Positions 1-6,450 of a stretch of DNA of 15,321 nt are shown in pieces. The notes beneath the pieces are model-generated. The model had not been told where the DNA came from, did no database searches, and saw only the letters and a program-made list of their open reading frames with translations. The DNA is from JAKORR01 sp964608495 (GTDB lineage Bacteria; Armatimonadota; Zipacnadia; Zipacnadales; FEN-943), in contig CAZSOQ010000124.1 of assembly GCA_964608495.1 (NCBI GenBank), forward strand, positions 1 to 15,321, in the 5' to 3' direction. How positions within the stretch are numbered: the stretch's first letter is position 1; each line of letters begins with the position of its first letter. Position numbers and translations under genes: made by a program.

Positions 1-54
1 GCGAAGGGCCGTGCCAAGCGGGATGAGAGGGTGAGCAACAAGGGCAAGTGGTGA
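1..54 (+). CDS. C-terminal tail of an unidentified upstream gene (partial)
   Basis: Frame 1 is open from the window edge and stops with TGA at 52-54. It encodes a basic 17-residue tail (AKGRAKRDERVSNKGKW). The infC promoter starts about 10 bases later, which fits a gene ending here. The tail is too short to identify a family. thrS is a common upstream neighbour of infC, but nothing in these residues shows it. It could also be chance open frame. Confidence 0.35.
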   Translation, partial: AKGRAKRDERVSNKGKW

Positions 55-64
55 CCGAATCTCC

Positions 65-94
65 TTGACATTGCGCCGAGGCCTCTGGTATTCT
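65..94 (+). promoter_or_regulatory. Sigma-70-type promoter of the infC-rpmI-rplT operon
   Basis: A perfect -35 box TTGACA (65-70) is followed after 18 bp by TATTCT (89-94), which matches 4 of 6 positions of TATAAT. Transcription would start near 101, leaving a leader of about 58 bases before infC. The leader contains a small hairpin, GCCC/GGGC (97-100 with 107-110). The position just after the preceding stop codon and before a conserved operon supports the call. Confidence 0.6.
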
Positions 95-142
95 TCGCCC
101 GCGAAAGGGCAGTAGGGACGGGGCGGGGGGAGAAAATAACTC

Positions 143-161
143 GGAGGAGTGAAGTCCGATC
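143..161 (+). promoter_or_regulatory. Ribosome binding site and AUC start codon of infC
   Basis: GGAGGAG at 143-149 is a strong Shine-Dalgarno sequence lying 9 bases before ATC at 159-161. An in-frame TGA at 150-152 bounds the gene on the left. Between it and the conserved IF3 core there is no ATG, GTG or TTG before 207, so ATC is the only codon with proper spacing. infC genes are known for AUU, AUC or AUA starts, which IF3 itself discriminates against. This gives negative feedback on IF3 synthesis. Confidence 0.7.
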
Positions 162-959
162 GAGACAAAGCGGTATCGGGTCAATAAGCGTATACGTGCG
201 CGGGAAGTGCGCGTCATTGACCCGGAGGGTCAGCAGCTAGGAGTCCTGCCTCTTCAGCAGGCAATATCGGAGGCGCAGGCTCTGGGTTTGGACCTGATCG
301 AGGTGGCGCCGCAAGCGACGCCGCCGGTGTGTCGCATAATGGACTGGGGGAAGTTCCGGTACGAGCAGCAGAAGAAGGCCCGGGAGTCGCACAAGCGGAC
401 GAGGCAGGTGGAGCTGAAGGGGATTCGGATCAGGCCGAACACGGATGAACACGACATCCAGTTCAAGATGCGGAACGCCCGACGGTTCCTGATGAAGGGC
501 GACAAGGTGAAGTTCAACGTGATATTCCGGGGGCCGGAGTTGCGGCACCGGAAGATCGGGGAGCGGCAACTGCAGAGGTTCATTGACGGGCTGCGGGATG
601 TGGCCCAGGTATCGCAGGCGCCGCACATGGAAGGCCGGCAGATGATAATGATCCTGGAGCCGCGGGCGGAAGTGCTGGCTGATCTGCAGGCGCGGCGATC
701 GGGGAGGAAGCGCAAGGCCGACGATGGCGAGGCGAAGGCCGAGGAGCGAGAGGGTGGCGATGAGGCCTTCGATGAGGAGCAGGACGAGGGCGAGGAGATC
801 CGGGTGGAGATGATGGAGGAGGATTCGGGGGAAGGGCAGGAGCAGGAGGAGGAGAAGGGTGAGGCCGAGGGGGTGGCGCAGGCCCAGGAGCTAGAGGGGA
901 GTGCCCCGGCCGAGGCCGAGGGGAGTCCTCCGGAGCTGGAGGAAGAGCCCGGGGAGTAG
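159..959 (+). CDS. infC: Translation initiation factor IF-3 with long acidic C-terminal tail
   Basis: IF3 binds the 30S subunit, blocks premature 50S joining and checks the start codon and initiator tRNA. With the ATC start the product is 266 residues. The N-domain begins ETKRYRVNKRIRAREVRVID and continues through GVLPLQQA and DLIEVAP. The C-domain holds KGIRIRPNTDEHDIQFK, RRFLMKGDKVKF and the final MIMILEPR. The GTG at 207 would cut off the first 16 residues, which match the conserved IF3 N-terminus, so I reject it. The core ends near residue 175. From about 188 to 266 the chain is a low-complexity Glu/Gly/Ala-rich acidic tail, whereas usual bacterial IF3 is about 170-180 residues. It is first in an operon with rpmI and rplT. 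The rare start suggests autogenous control. Confidence 0.93.
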   Translation: METKRYRVNKRIRAREVRVIDPEGQQLGVLPLQQAISEAQALGLDLIEVAPQATPPVCRIMDWGKFRYEQQKKARESHKRTRQVELKGIRIRPNTDEHDIQFKMRNARRFLMKGDKVKFNVIFRGPELRHRKIGERQLQRFIDGLRDVAQVSQAPHMEGRQMIMILEPRAEVLADLQARRSGRKRKADDGEAKAEEREGGDEAFDEEQDEGEEIRVEMMEEDSGEGQEQEEEKGEAEGVAQAQELEGSAPAEAEGSPPELEEEPGE

Positions 960-989
960 CCGCGGGTCTGTGCGGACGAGTGGACGCAG

Positions 990-1046
990 AAGCCACCCGC
1001 AGCCCAGGCCAAGCCTGGGCCGCGGCTTTTGGGTTCGCGCACGAAC
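990..1046 (+). other. Nested hairpins between infC and rpmI (candidate attenuator or regulatory leader)
   Basis: GCCCAGGC (1002-1009) and GCCTGGGC (1013-1020) form a perfect 8-bp stem with a CAA loop. An outer pairing AAGCC (990-994) with GGCTT (1024-1028) encloses it and leads into a short TTTT (1027-1030). Right after this, GTTCG (1033-1037) pairs with CGAAC (1042-1046). The first element looks like a weak intrinsic terminator. Both lie directly before rpmI-rplT, where L20 feedback is known to act in other bacteria. L20 binding here is only inferred. Confidence 0.45.
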
Positions 1047-1064
1047 GGAACGGAGTGACAAGTG

Positions 1065-1265
1065 ATGCCGAAGGCGAAGACACGAAGGGCAGCGCGCAAG
1101 CGCGTCAAGGTGACAGCGACGGGGCGGCTGATGCACAAGGCTACGGGCATGAGCCACCTGCGCTCGGATAAGAGCCCGCGCCGCAAGCGACGACTGAGCG
1201 GAGACGTCGCGCTGACGGGCGGGTACGCACGCCAGATGAGGAAGTGCCTGCCCTACATCGGATAG
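1065..1265 (+). CDS. rpmI: 50S ribosomal protein L35
   Basis: This 66-residue basic protein starts MPKAKTRRAARKRVKVTATG and ends RQMRKCLPYIG, the normal pattern and length of bL35, which binds 23S rRNA in the large subunit. I start at ATG 1065. An adjacent in-frame GTG at 1062 would add one extra Met before the conserved MPK. GGAG at 1052-1055 provides the ribosome binding site. It lies between infC and rplT, and the spacer before rplT is only 19 bases, so the two ribosomal genes are cotranscribed. Nothing is unusual in the protein. Confidence 0.95.
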   Translation: MPKAKTRRAARKRVKVTATGRLMHKATGMSHLRSDKSPRRKRRLSGDVALTGGYARQMRKCLPYIG

Positions 1266-1284
1266 CAGGCTGAGGTGAGATTCG

Positions 1285-1656
1285 ATGCCGAGAGTGAAGA
1301 GCGGACCGTATCGCAGGCGCAGGCACCAGAAGGTTCTCAAGCTCGCCAAGGGCTACTGGGGCAAGCGTAGCATCTGGTACAAGATGGCGCGTGAGACCGT
1401 GCTGCGGGCCGGGGTCTACGCCTACCGGGACCGACGGCAGCGCAAGCGCGATTTCCGGCGGCTGTGGATAGCGAGGATATCGGCGGCGGCGCGCAGCCAT
1501 GGGCTGAAGTACAGCGAGTTCATGAACGGCCTGCGGAAGGCCGGTGTGACGTTGGACCGGAAGGTGCTGGCGCATCTGGCGCTGGAGGACCCGCAGGCCT
1601 TCACGGACCTGGTGGAGACAGCCCGAGAGGCGCTCGGGGCCGTCCAGGCAGCCTGA
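1285..1656 (+). CDS. rplT: 50S ribosomal protein L20
   Basis: bL20 is an early-assembling 23S rRNA-binding protein needed for 50S assembly. In several bacteria it also represses its own operon by binding the mRNA. The 123-residue product starts MPRVKSGPYRRRRHQKVLKLAKGYWG (typical MPRVK and KLAKGY(W/R)G) and carries the long basic helix and the C-terminal globular domain (RSHGLKYSEFMNGL, LDRKVLAHLA). Family length is about 118. The start ATG has GAGGTGA at 1272-1278. The gene follows rpmI closely and is followed after 47 bases by a SpoU methyltransferase gene. Confidence 0.96.
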   Translation: MPRVKSGPYRRRRHQKVLKLAKGYWGKRSIWYKMARETVLRAGVYAYRDRRQRKRDFRRLWIARISAAARSHGLKYSEFMNGLRKAGVTLDRKVLAHLALEDPQAFTDLVETAREALGAVQAA

Positions 1657-1703
1657 GGCGCCCGCCGGCGAGGGCTTGCCGCCGAGGCGAGCCAGACGCG
1701 AGC

Positions 1704-2525
1704 TTGGGGATCATTGACAGCCCGCAGAACCAGCACGTAAAGCTGCTGCGGTCGCTCCAGAAGGCGAAGGAGCGGCGGAGGCAGGGGGCGTTCCTGGCGG
1801 AGGGCGCGCGGCTGATCGCCGAGGCGCTGGACGTCGGATGGCCCCTGGTGGCCGCGGCCGTATGCCCGGAGCTGCTGGGCCCGGCGGCCGAGGAGGTAGC
1901 CGGGAGGCTTCGCGCCGGGGACTGGCCCTGCCACGAGATGACTGAGCGGGCCTTCCGCGCCCTGTCGGCTGAGCAGGAGCCGCAGGGGGTCGCGGTGGCC
2001 GCCAGGCAACGGACGGCGCGGCTGGCGGACCTGCGGCCCGGGCCCAGGGACGTGCTGGTGGTCGCCTGGGAGCTGCGAGACCCGGGCAACATGGGAAGCT
2101 TGATACGCACGGCCGAGTTCCTGGGCTGCCGGGCACTGGTGGCCGTCGGGGACTGCGTGGACCTGTTCGACCCGAAGACCGTGCGGGCGACGGCGGGAGC
2201 GGTGTTCCGCCTGCCGGTGGCGCCGGCGACGAGCGAGGAGCTCCTGTCGTGGGCCGGGGAAGCCGGAGTGAGCCTGGTGGCGAGCGAGGCGGAGGGCGGT
2301 AGGACCCCGGCGAAGCTGAGGCTGAGGGGGCCGGTGGTGCTGATCGTGGGCAGTGAGGCCCACGGGCTGCCGGCGGAGGTGAAGGAGCGGGCCGACGAAC
2401 TTGTGACCGTCCCTCGCCGCGGCGGCGTGGAGAGCCTGAACGCGGTGGTCGCGGTGGGGATCTGTGTCTACGGAATCGTGACGGAACTCAATAGGCAACC
2501 CAGAGGCAGTGAGGGAGAAGAGTAG
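1704..2525 (+). CDS. SpoU/TrmH-family RNA 2'-O-ribose methyltransferase
   Basis: Enzymes of this SPOUT family move a methyl group from S-adenosylmethionine to a ribose 2'-OH in rRNA or tRNA. Starting at TTG 1704 (MGIIDSPQNQHVKLLRSLQK) the protein has 273 residues. An N-terminal substrate-binding domain (about 5-105, with EGARLIAEAL) precedes the knotted catalytic domain. SpoU motif 1 is DPGNMGSLIRTAEFLG (126-141), motif 2 is around DPKTVRATAGAVFRLP (156-171), and motif 3 is IVGSEAHGL (214-222) plus VPRRGGVESLNAVVA (236-250). The frame extends upstream into rplT, but that part is not conserved. No strong Shine-Dalgarno precedes the TTG, so the start is uncertain. A SpoU gene between rplT and pheS is a familiar arrangement (often called tsnR- or RlmB-like). 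The exact target nucleotide cannot be told. Confidence 0.88.
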   Translation: MGIIDSPQNQHVKLLRSLQKAKERRRQGAFLAEGARLIAEALDVGWPLVAAAVCPELLGPAAEEVAGRLRAGDWPCHEMTERAFRALSAEQEPQGVAVAARQRTARLADLRPGPRDVLVVAWELRDPGNMGSLIRTAEFLGCRALVAVGDCVDLFDPKTVRATAGAVFRLPVAPATSEELLSWAGEAGVSLVASEAEGGRTPAKLRLRGPVVLIVGSEAHGLPAEVKERADELVTVPRRGGVESLNAVVAVGICVYGIVTELNRQPRGSEGEE

Positions 2526-2676
2526 GCAGAGAGCGGGATGACAGAGCGGGGGCGCCGTGGGCTGAGAGCGCCCCTCATCAGCGTGCCGCTGAAGTTCGCT
2601 CCTGAGCCGCGGGCTGAACTACCCCGCAAAGGGGTCCACTAGGCCTTGCCGGTCCGCCCGCCGTTATCGGGCCCGG

Positions 2677-2695
2677 AACCACCCGCAGGGTGGTT
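2677..2695 (+). other. Alternative hairpin hiding the T-box tRNA-binding sequence
   Basis: AACCACCC (2677-2684) is perfectly complementary to GGGTGGTT (2688-2695), with a GCA loop. The 3' arm includes three bases of the antiterminator helix and the TGGT that must pair with the tRNA acceptor end. The 5' arm itself carries ACCA, the same sequence as the tRNA-Phe 3' end. The hairpin can coexist with the terminator but not with the antiterminator. Its role is inferred; the complementarity is seen directly. Confidence 0.6.
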
Positions 2696-2719
2696 GCGCG
2701 TGCCGTGTAGCTCTTCGAG

Positions 2720-2753
2720 CCCCGGTTCGTCCCTGCGACGAGCCGGGGTTTTT
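2720..2753 (+). terminator. Intrinsic terminator of the T-box leader
   Basis: CCCCGGTTCGTC (2720-2731) pairs with GACGAGCCGGGG (2737-2748) in a 12-bp stem with one G-T wobble and a CCTGC loop, followed by five T residues (2749-2753). Its 5' arm contains the CGTC needed for the antiterminator, so the two structures exclude each other. It would stop transcription before pheS when tRNA-Phe is charged. Confidence 0.92.
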
Positions 2754-2829
2754 GGTTGGCCGACGCTGGGACAGCGGCGGGCGACGAGGGAGCAGGGAAG
2801 GCTGGTAAGACGAGTCGGGAGGTAGGGCC

Positions 2830-3849
2830 ATGGAGCACGAGATCGAGGCAGTAGGCGAGGAGGCGGCGCGGGAGATCGCGGCGGCCCGGGACCTGGGGGC
2901 CCTGGAGGCCGTGCGGGTCAGGTATCTGGGCCGCAAGGGGCGGCTGCGTGAGTTCAGCAAGACGATGGGCAGCCTGCCCGAGGAAGAGCGGCGCGAGGCT
3001 GGTCAGCTCGTGAACCGCGTCCGCAGCCGCATCGAGGCGCTGCTGGAGCGGCGGCAGGCCGAGCTGGAGGCGCAGGCGCAGGCGGCGGCCATCGCGGCCG
3101 AGCGGGTGGACGTGACGCTGCCGGGCCGCGCGCCGCGCATCGGCCACAGGCACCCGCTGCTGGCGATCCTGGACGAGATGATCGAGATCTTCCTGGGGTT
3201 GGGGTTCCGGGTGGCGGACGGCCCCGAGGTGGAGACGCACTACTACAGCTTCCCGGCGCTCAACTACCCCGAGTGGCACCCGGCGATGGACGAGCAGATG
3301 ACCTTCTACGTGAGCGACCAGGTGCTGCTTCGGAGCCAGACGTCCACGGTGCAGATTCGGGCCATGGAGAAGCAGGAGCCACCGGTGCGGATCATCGTTC
3401 CCGGCCGGTGCTTCCGGCGCGATACGGTGGACGCCACCCACTCGCACACCTTCTACCAGCTCGAGGGCCTGCTGGTGGACGAGGGCATCACCTTCGCCGA
3501 CCTGAAGGGCACGATGGCCCTGTTCGTGCGGGAACTGTTCGGGGAGGACATGCGGGTGCGATTCCGCCCGGACTTCTTCCCCTTCACCGAGCCGAGCGCG
3601 GAAGTGGCGCTGACGTGCCTGCTGTGTCGGGGCACGGGCTGCCGGGTGTGCAAGGGGACGGGGTGGCTGGAGATCTGGGGCGCCGGGATGGTGGACCCGA
3701 ACGTGCTGCGCAACGTGGGCTATGACCCGGAGAGATACACGGGCTGGGCTTTCGGCGGGGGCGTGGACCGGCTGGCGATGTTGCGGTACGGGATAGACGA
3801 CATACGGCTGCTGTACACGGGCGACATGCGGTTCCTGGGCCAGTTCTGA
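2830..3849 (+). CDS. pheS: Phenylalanine-tRNA ligase alpha subunit
   Basis: PheS is the catalytic subunit of the (alpha-beta)2 PheRS, which charges tRNA-Phe with phenylalanine using ATP. The 339-residue chain has the usual length. An N-terminal coiled-coil region (1-95, with VRYLGRKGRL) precedes the class II core. Motif 2 is FRRDTVDATHSHTFYQLEG (196-214) and motif 3 is AFGGGVDRLAMLRYGIDDI (307-325). HRHPLLAI and PRYSF-like residues (ETHYYSFPALNYPE) are present. Four cysteines, C263, C266, C271 and C274, form the CxxC...CxxC patch seen in many bacterial PheS. GGGAGG at 2817-2822 lies 7 bases before ATG. It is controlled by the T-box leader and followed by pheT after a 61-base spacer. Confidence 0.97.
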   Translation: MEHEIEAVGEEAAREIAAARDLGALEAVRVRYLGRKGRLREFSKTMGSLPEEERREAGQLVNRVRSRIEALLERRQAELEAQAQAAAIAAERVDVTLPGRAPRIGHRHPLLAILDEMIEIFLGLGFRVADGPEVETHYYSFPALNYPEWHPAMDEQMTFYVSDQVLLRSQTSTVQIRAMEKQEPPVRIIVPGRCFRRDTVDATHSHTFYQLEGLLVDEGITFADLKGTMALFVRELFGEDMRVRFRPDFFPFTEPSAEVALTCLLCRGTGCRVCKGTGWLEIWGAGMVDPNVLRNVGYDPERYTGWAFGGGVDRLAMLRYGIDDIRLLYTGDMRFLGQF

Positions 3850-3910
3850 GGGCCCCGGCGAGCAGGGCGAGCTAGGCAAGCACTGGGGTCACGATTCTGG
3901 AGGTGCGCTG

Positions 3911-6073
3911 ATGCGCGTTCCCTATTCATGGCTAAAGGAACTCCTGCCGGAGGTGCCCGAGCCGGAGGAGCTGGCGCGGGTGCTGACGATGGGCGGGCTG
4001 GAAGTGGAGGAGATCGCCCAGTGGCGCAGCGGAGACGGCAAGGCGGAGGACCTGGTGTTCGTCACGAAGGTCACGGCGAACCGGGGTGATCTGCTGAGCA
4101 TGGTGGGAGTGGCGCGCCAGGCGGCGGCGCTGTTGCGTCTGGACTGGCACCCGCCCACCTGTGCGCTGGCGGAGACCGAGGAGCCGATCGTCGGCTCGCC
4201 GTCGGCCCAGTTCAGGGACATCACGGTCGAGATCCAGGCGGGGGAGGCATGCCCGCGGTACTCGGCGCTGCTGATGGACGGCGTGCAGGTAATGCCGTCG
4301 CCGGAGTGGCTGCAGCACCGGCTGGAGGCGGCGGGGGTGCGGGCGATCAACAACGTGGTGGACTGCACGAACTACGTGGTGTGGGAACTGGGGCAGCCTC
4401 TGCACGCCTTCGATTGCAGCCTGATCGCGGACGGGCACGTGATCGTGCGGATGGCGCGGAAGGCGGAGGTGCTGGAGACGATAGACGGCCAGGAGCGTCT
4501 GCTGGGGCCAGAGGACCTGGCGATAGCGGACCCGCGGGGGGCGATCGCGCTGGCAGGCGTGATGGGCGGGCTCAACACCGAGATGAACGAGTCCACGACG
4601 CGAGTGCTGCTGGAGTCGGCCCATTTCGACGCGACGACGGTGCGCAGGACGTCGCTGCGGGTGGGCCTGAGCACCGAGGCGTCCTACCGGTTCGAGCGGC
4701 ACGTGGACCCGAACCTGACGCTGCCGGCGCTGGCGCGAGCGGCAGAGCTGATCATGGAGACGGCCTGGGGCGAGGTGGAGGGCCCGGCGCTGGACGTGCG
4801 CTGTCCCAGCGTCGGGATGGGGGAGTTCGAGGGGCGAGCCGTGGAGATACGCCCGTCGCGCTGCAGGGCGCTGTTGGGCATCGAGCTCGAGAGCGCGCAG
4901 ATGGCGGCGTACCTGCGGAGTCTGGGCATGAGCGTCGAGGAGGGCGAGCCGGAGAGTGACGGCGACGGCTCGGGCCGTCCCGGCGCCGAGCGCAGACTGC
5001 AGGTGGTCGTGCCCACCTTCCGTCCGGACGTGGAGCGCGAGGTGGATCTGATTGAGGAGGTGGCGATCGTCCACGGGTACGAGCGAATCCCGGAGGCGGT
5101 GGCGGGGAACCTGACGGCGGTGGGGCGTCTCACGCCCCGCCAGCGGTTGGAGCGGCAGGTGGGCGAGGTCATGCGGCAGTGCGGGCTGAACGAGAGCCTG
5201 AGCTTCTCGATGATGGACCCGGCGGATCTGAGGCGGCTGCGGCTGGGGAGCGACACGCCCGAGGCGAGGGCTTTGGCGATAGCGAACCCGATGATGGCGG
5301 ACGCCTCGCTGATGAGGACGACGCTGTTGCCGGCGCTGCTCCTGGCGTGCGCGCACAACCAGAACCAGGGCGTGGCGGATGTGGCGCTGTTCGAGCTGGC
5401 GCGGGTCTTCCGTCCGCGGGGCGAGGGTGAGCTGCCCGAGGAGCCCAGGCGCGTGGCCGGGGTGCTGATGGGGAACCCCTACACGGCTGAGTGGAATCTG
5501 CCGGAGGTGGGAGTGGACTTCTTCTGGGTGAAGGGGATCGTGGAGCAGTTGGGCGCGGCCCTGGGGCTGGAGTTCGAGTGGCGGCCGGGCACGCATCCGG
5601 CCTTCCAGCCCGGCCAGTGCGCCGAGGTCAGGCTGGGGGATGCGCCGATAGGGACGGTGGGCCGGATCGCGACGGCGGTGCAGCACGCGTATGACCTGCG
5701 GGAGCCGGTCTTCGCCTTCGAGCTGGACCTGGAGCCGATTGCGGCGAGGGCTGAGCCCCACGGGAGGCTGGAGCCGCTGGCGCGGTTCCCGGCGGCGCGG
5801 CGGGACGTGGCCGTGGTAGCGCCGGACGACGAGGAGCACGCGGCCGTGGCACTCGAGGGCGTCATCAAGCAGGTCGGAGGGGAACTGCTCGATGAGGTCA
5901 CGGTCTTCGACGTCTTCAGCGATCCACAGCGTTTCGAGGCCGGCAAGCGCTCGATAGCCTTCCACCTGACCTGGCGGGCGCCGGACCGGACGCTGAGGGA
6001 TGAGGAAGTGGACGACCTGATGGGGGCGGTGGTGGCAGCGCTGGCAGAGGCCGGCGCCGAACTGCGGGCGTGA
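3911..6073 (+). CDS. pheT: Phenylalanine-tRNA ligase beta subunit lacking the N-terminal tRNA-binding (EMAP/OB) domain
   Basis: PheT gives PheRS its tRNA binding, structure and editing of mischarged Tyr-tRNA. The 720-residue product starts MRVPYSWLKELLPEVPEPEELA and GGLEVEEI (29-36), then passes within about 15 residues to VTKVTANRGDLLSMVGVAR (51-69). In the E. coli type protein (about 795 residues) some 100 residues of an EMAPII-like OB-fold lie between these points; here they are absent and the frame is intact. The B3/B4 editing domain follows (RYSALLMDGVQV, INNVVDCTNYVVWELGQPLHAFD), then B5 (VVVPTFRPDVEREVDLIEEVA), the catalytic-like B6/B7 part and a C-terminal FDX-ACB anticodon-binding domain (about 618-720: FPAARRDVAVV, KRSIAFHLTW). 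The start ATG has GGAGGTG (3899-3905). Cotranscribed with pheS. Confidence 0.95.
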   Translation: MRVPYSWLKELLPEVPEPEELARVLTMGGLEVEEIAQWRSGDGKAEDLVFVTKVTANRGDLLSMVGVARQAAALLRLDWHPPTCALAETEEPIVGSPSAQFRDITVEIQAGEACPRYSALLMDGVQVMPSPEWLQHRLEAAGVRAINNVVDCTNYVVWELGQPLHAFDCSLIADGHVIVRMARKAEVLETIDGQERLLGPEDLAIADPRGAIALAGVMGGLNTEMNESTTRVLLESAHFDATTVRRTSLRVGLSTEASYRFERHVDPNLTLPALARAAELIMETAWGEVEGPALDVRCPSVGMGEFEGRAVEIRPSRCRALLGIELESAQMAAYLRSLGMSVEEGEPESDGDGSGRPGAERRLQVVVPTFRPDVEREVDLIEEVAIVHGYERIPEAVAGNLTAVGRLTPRQRLERQVGEVMRQCGLNESLSFSMMDPADLRRLRLGSDTPEARALAIANPMMADASLMRTTLLPALLLACAHNQNQGVADVALFELARVFRPRGEGELPEEPRRVAGVLMGNPYTAEWNLPEVGVDFFWVKGIVEQLGAALGLEFEWRPGTHPAFQPGQCAEVRLGDAPIGTVGRIATAVQHAYDLREPVFAFELDLEPIAARAEPHGRLEPLARFPAARRDVAVVAPDDEEHAAVALEGVIKQVGGELLDEVTVFDVFSDPQRFEAGKRSIAFHLTWRAPDRTLRDEEVDDLMGAVVAALAEAGAELRA

Positions 6074-6098
6074 GGCCGGCAGCGTTCGGGCGCCGGCC
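6074..6098 (+). terminator. Hairpin directly after pheT, possible terminator without T-run
   Basis: GGCCGGC (6074-6080) pairs with GCCGGCC (6092-6098) across an 11-base loop, beginning at the first base after the pheT stop codon. There is no T-run after it, so intrinsic termination is uncertain. It may mark the mRNA 3' end instead. Confidence 0.4.
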
Positions 6099-6450
6099 TG
6101 GTCGGGCAGGTCGGCGACGCCGGAGGAGCCCGCCGGCAACCTGGGCGAGGCGGCTCGCGCAAGAGCTGGCGCGCAGTTGCCGGGGGCCTGAGGGTGCGCT
6201 GGTCAGCGGGGGCTGCCGTCTGCAGGCGCGCGAAAGGCCCTCCGCTGACGCGGGCACAGCCCGCCTTCGAGCGCCGTCTGCGCCAGGCCACGCCACAGGC
6301 GGATGCCCGCCAGCCGCCTACCACACCTCCCCCACGTTAGGACTGGGACTTCCCTGGTTACAGATCCCCCTCCGGCAGCCGTAATCGAGCTGGGCGGGCA
6401 GACCTCGGGGATGCTGGGTCTGCGCAGAGCGGGCCGCCTTACCGCCGGGC
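6099..6450. other. Convergent spacer with a contiguous pair of strong hairpins
   Basis: No credible gene is seen between pheT and dctM. The spacer is structured. GTCAGCGG+GGGC (6202-6213) pairs with GCCC+CCGCTGAC (6237-6249) with one bulged T at 6241, a 12-bp stem with a 23-base loop. The very next base starts GCGGGC-ACA-GCCCGC (6250-6264). The 9-mer GCCGTCTGC occurs at 6215-6223 and again at 6272-6280. These could be terminators lacking T-runs, a small structured RNA, or a repeat element. The sequence alone does not decide. Confidence 0.4.
6398..6423 (-). terminator. Hairpin downstream of dctM, possible terminator
   Basis: GCAGACC (6398-6404) and GGTCTGC (6417-6423) form a perfect 7-bp stem with a 12-base loop. 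On the minus strand it begins 27 bases after the dctM stop. No T-run follows on that strand, so this is only a candidate 3' end for the TRAP operon. Confidence 0.3.

Larger units (their letters stand above)
2533..2753 (+). promoter_or_regulatory. Phenylalanine-specific T-box riboswitch controlling pheST
   Basis: T-box leaders read the charging state of a tRNA and stop or allow transcription. Stem I closes through GCGG (2533-2536) with CCGC (2607-2610). The K-turn signature is GATGA (2537-2541) opposite TGAG (2603-2606). Above it, GAGC (2544-2547) pairs with GCTC (2598-2601). GAAG precedes the specifier TTC (2595-2597), a Phe codon. ACCCC-GCAAA-GGGGT (2621-2635) and a CCCG/CGGG hairpin (2657-2671) resemble stems II and III. 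The T-box is AGGGTGGTTGCGCG (2687-2700). Its AGGG and GCG pair with CGTCCCT (2728-2734) to form the antiterminator, which overlaps the terminator. The bulge TGGT fits the tRNA-Phe end ACCA. The distal part of stem I is not resolved. Confidence 0.88.

Noticed and set aside
207..209. GTG at 207 as the infC start
   Set aside because: It would remove the conserved start of IF3 (RYRVNKRIRARE) and has no Shine-Dalgarno at the right distance; ATC 159 fits better.
3932..6139. 735-residue open frame on the minus strand across pheT
   Set aside because: It is antisense to a clearly conserved gene, rich in Arg, Pro, His and Leu, and reflects high GC content.
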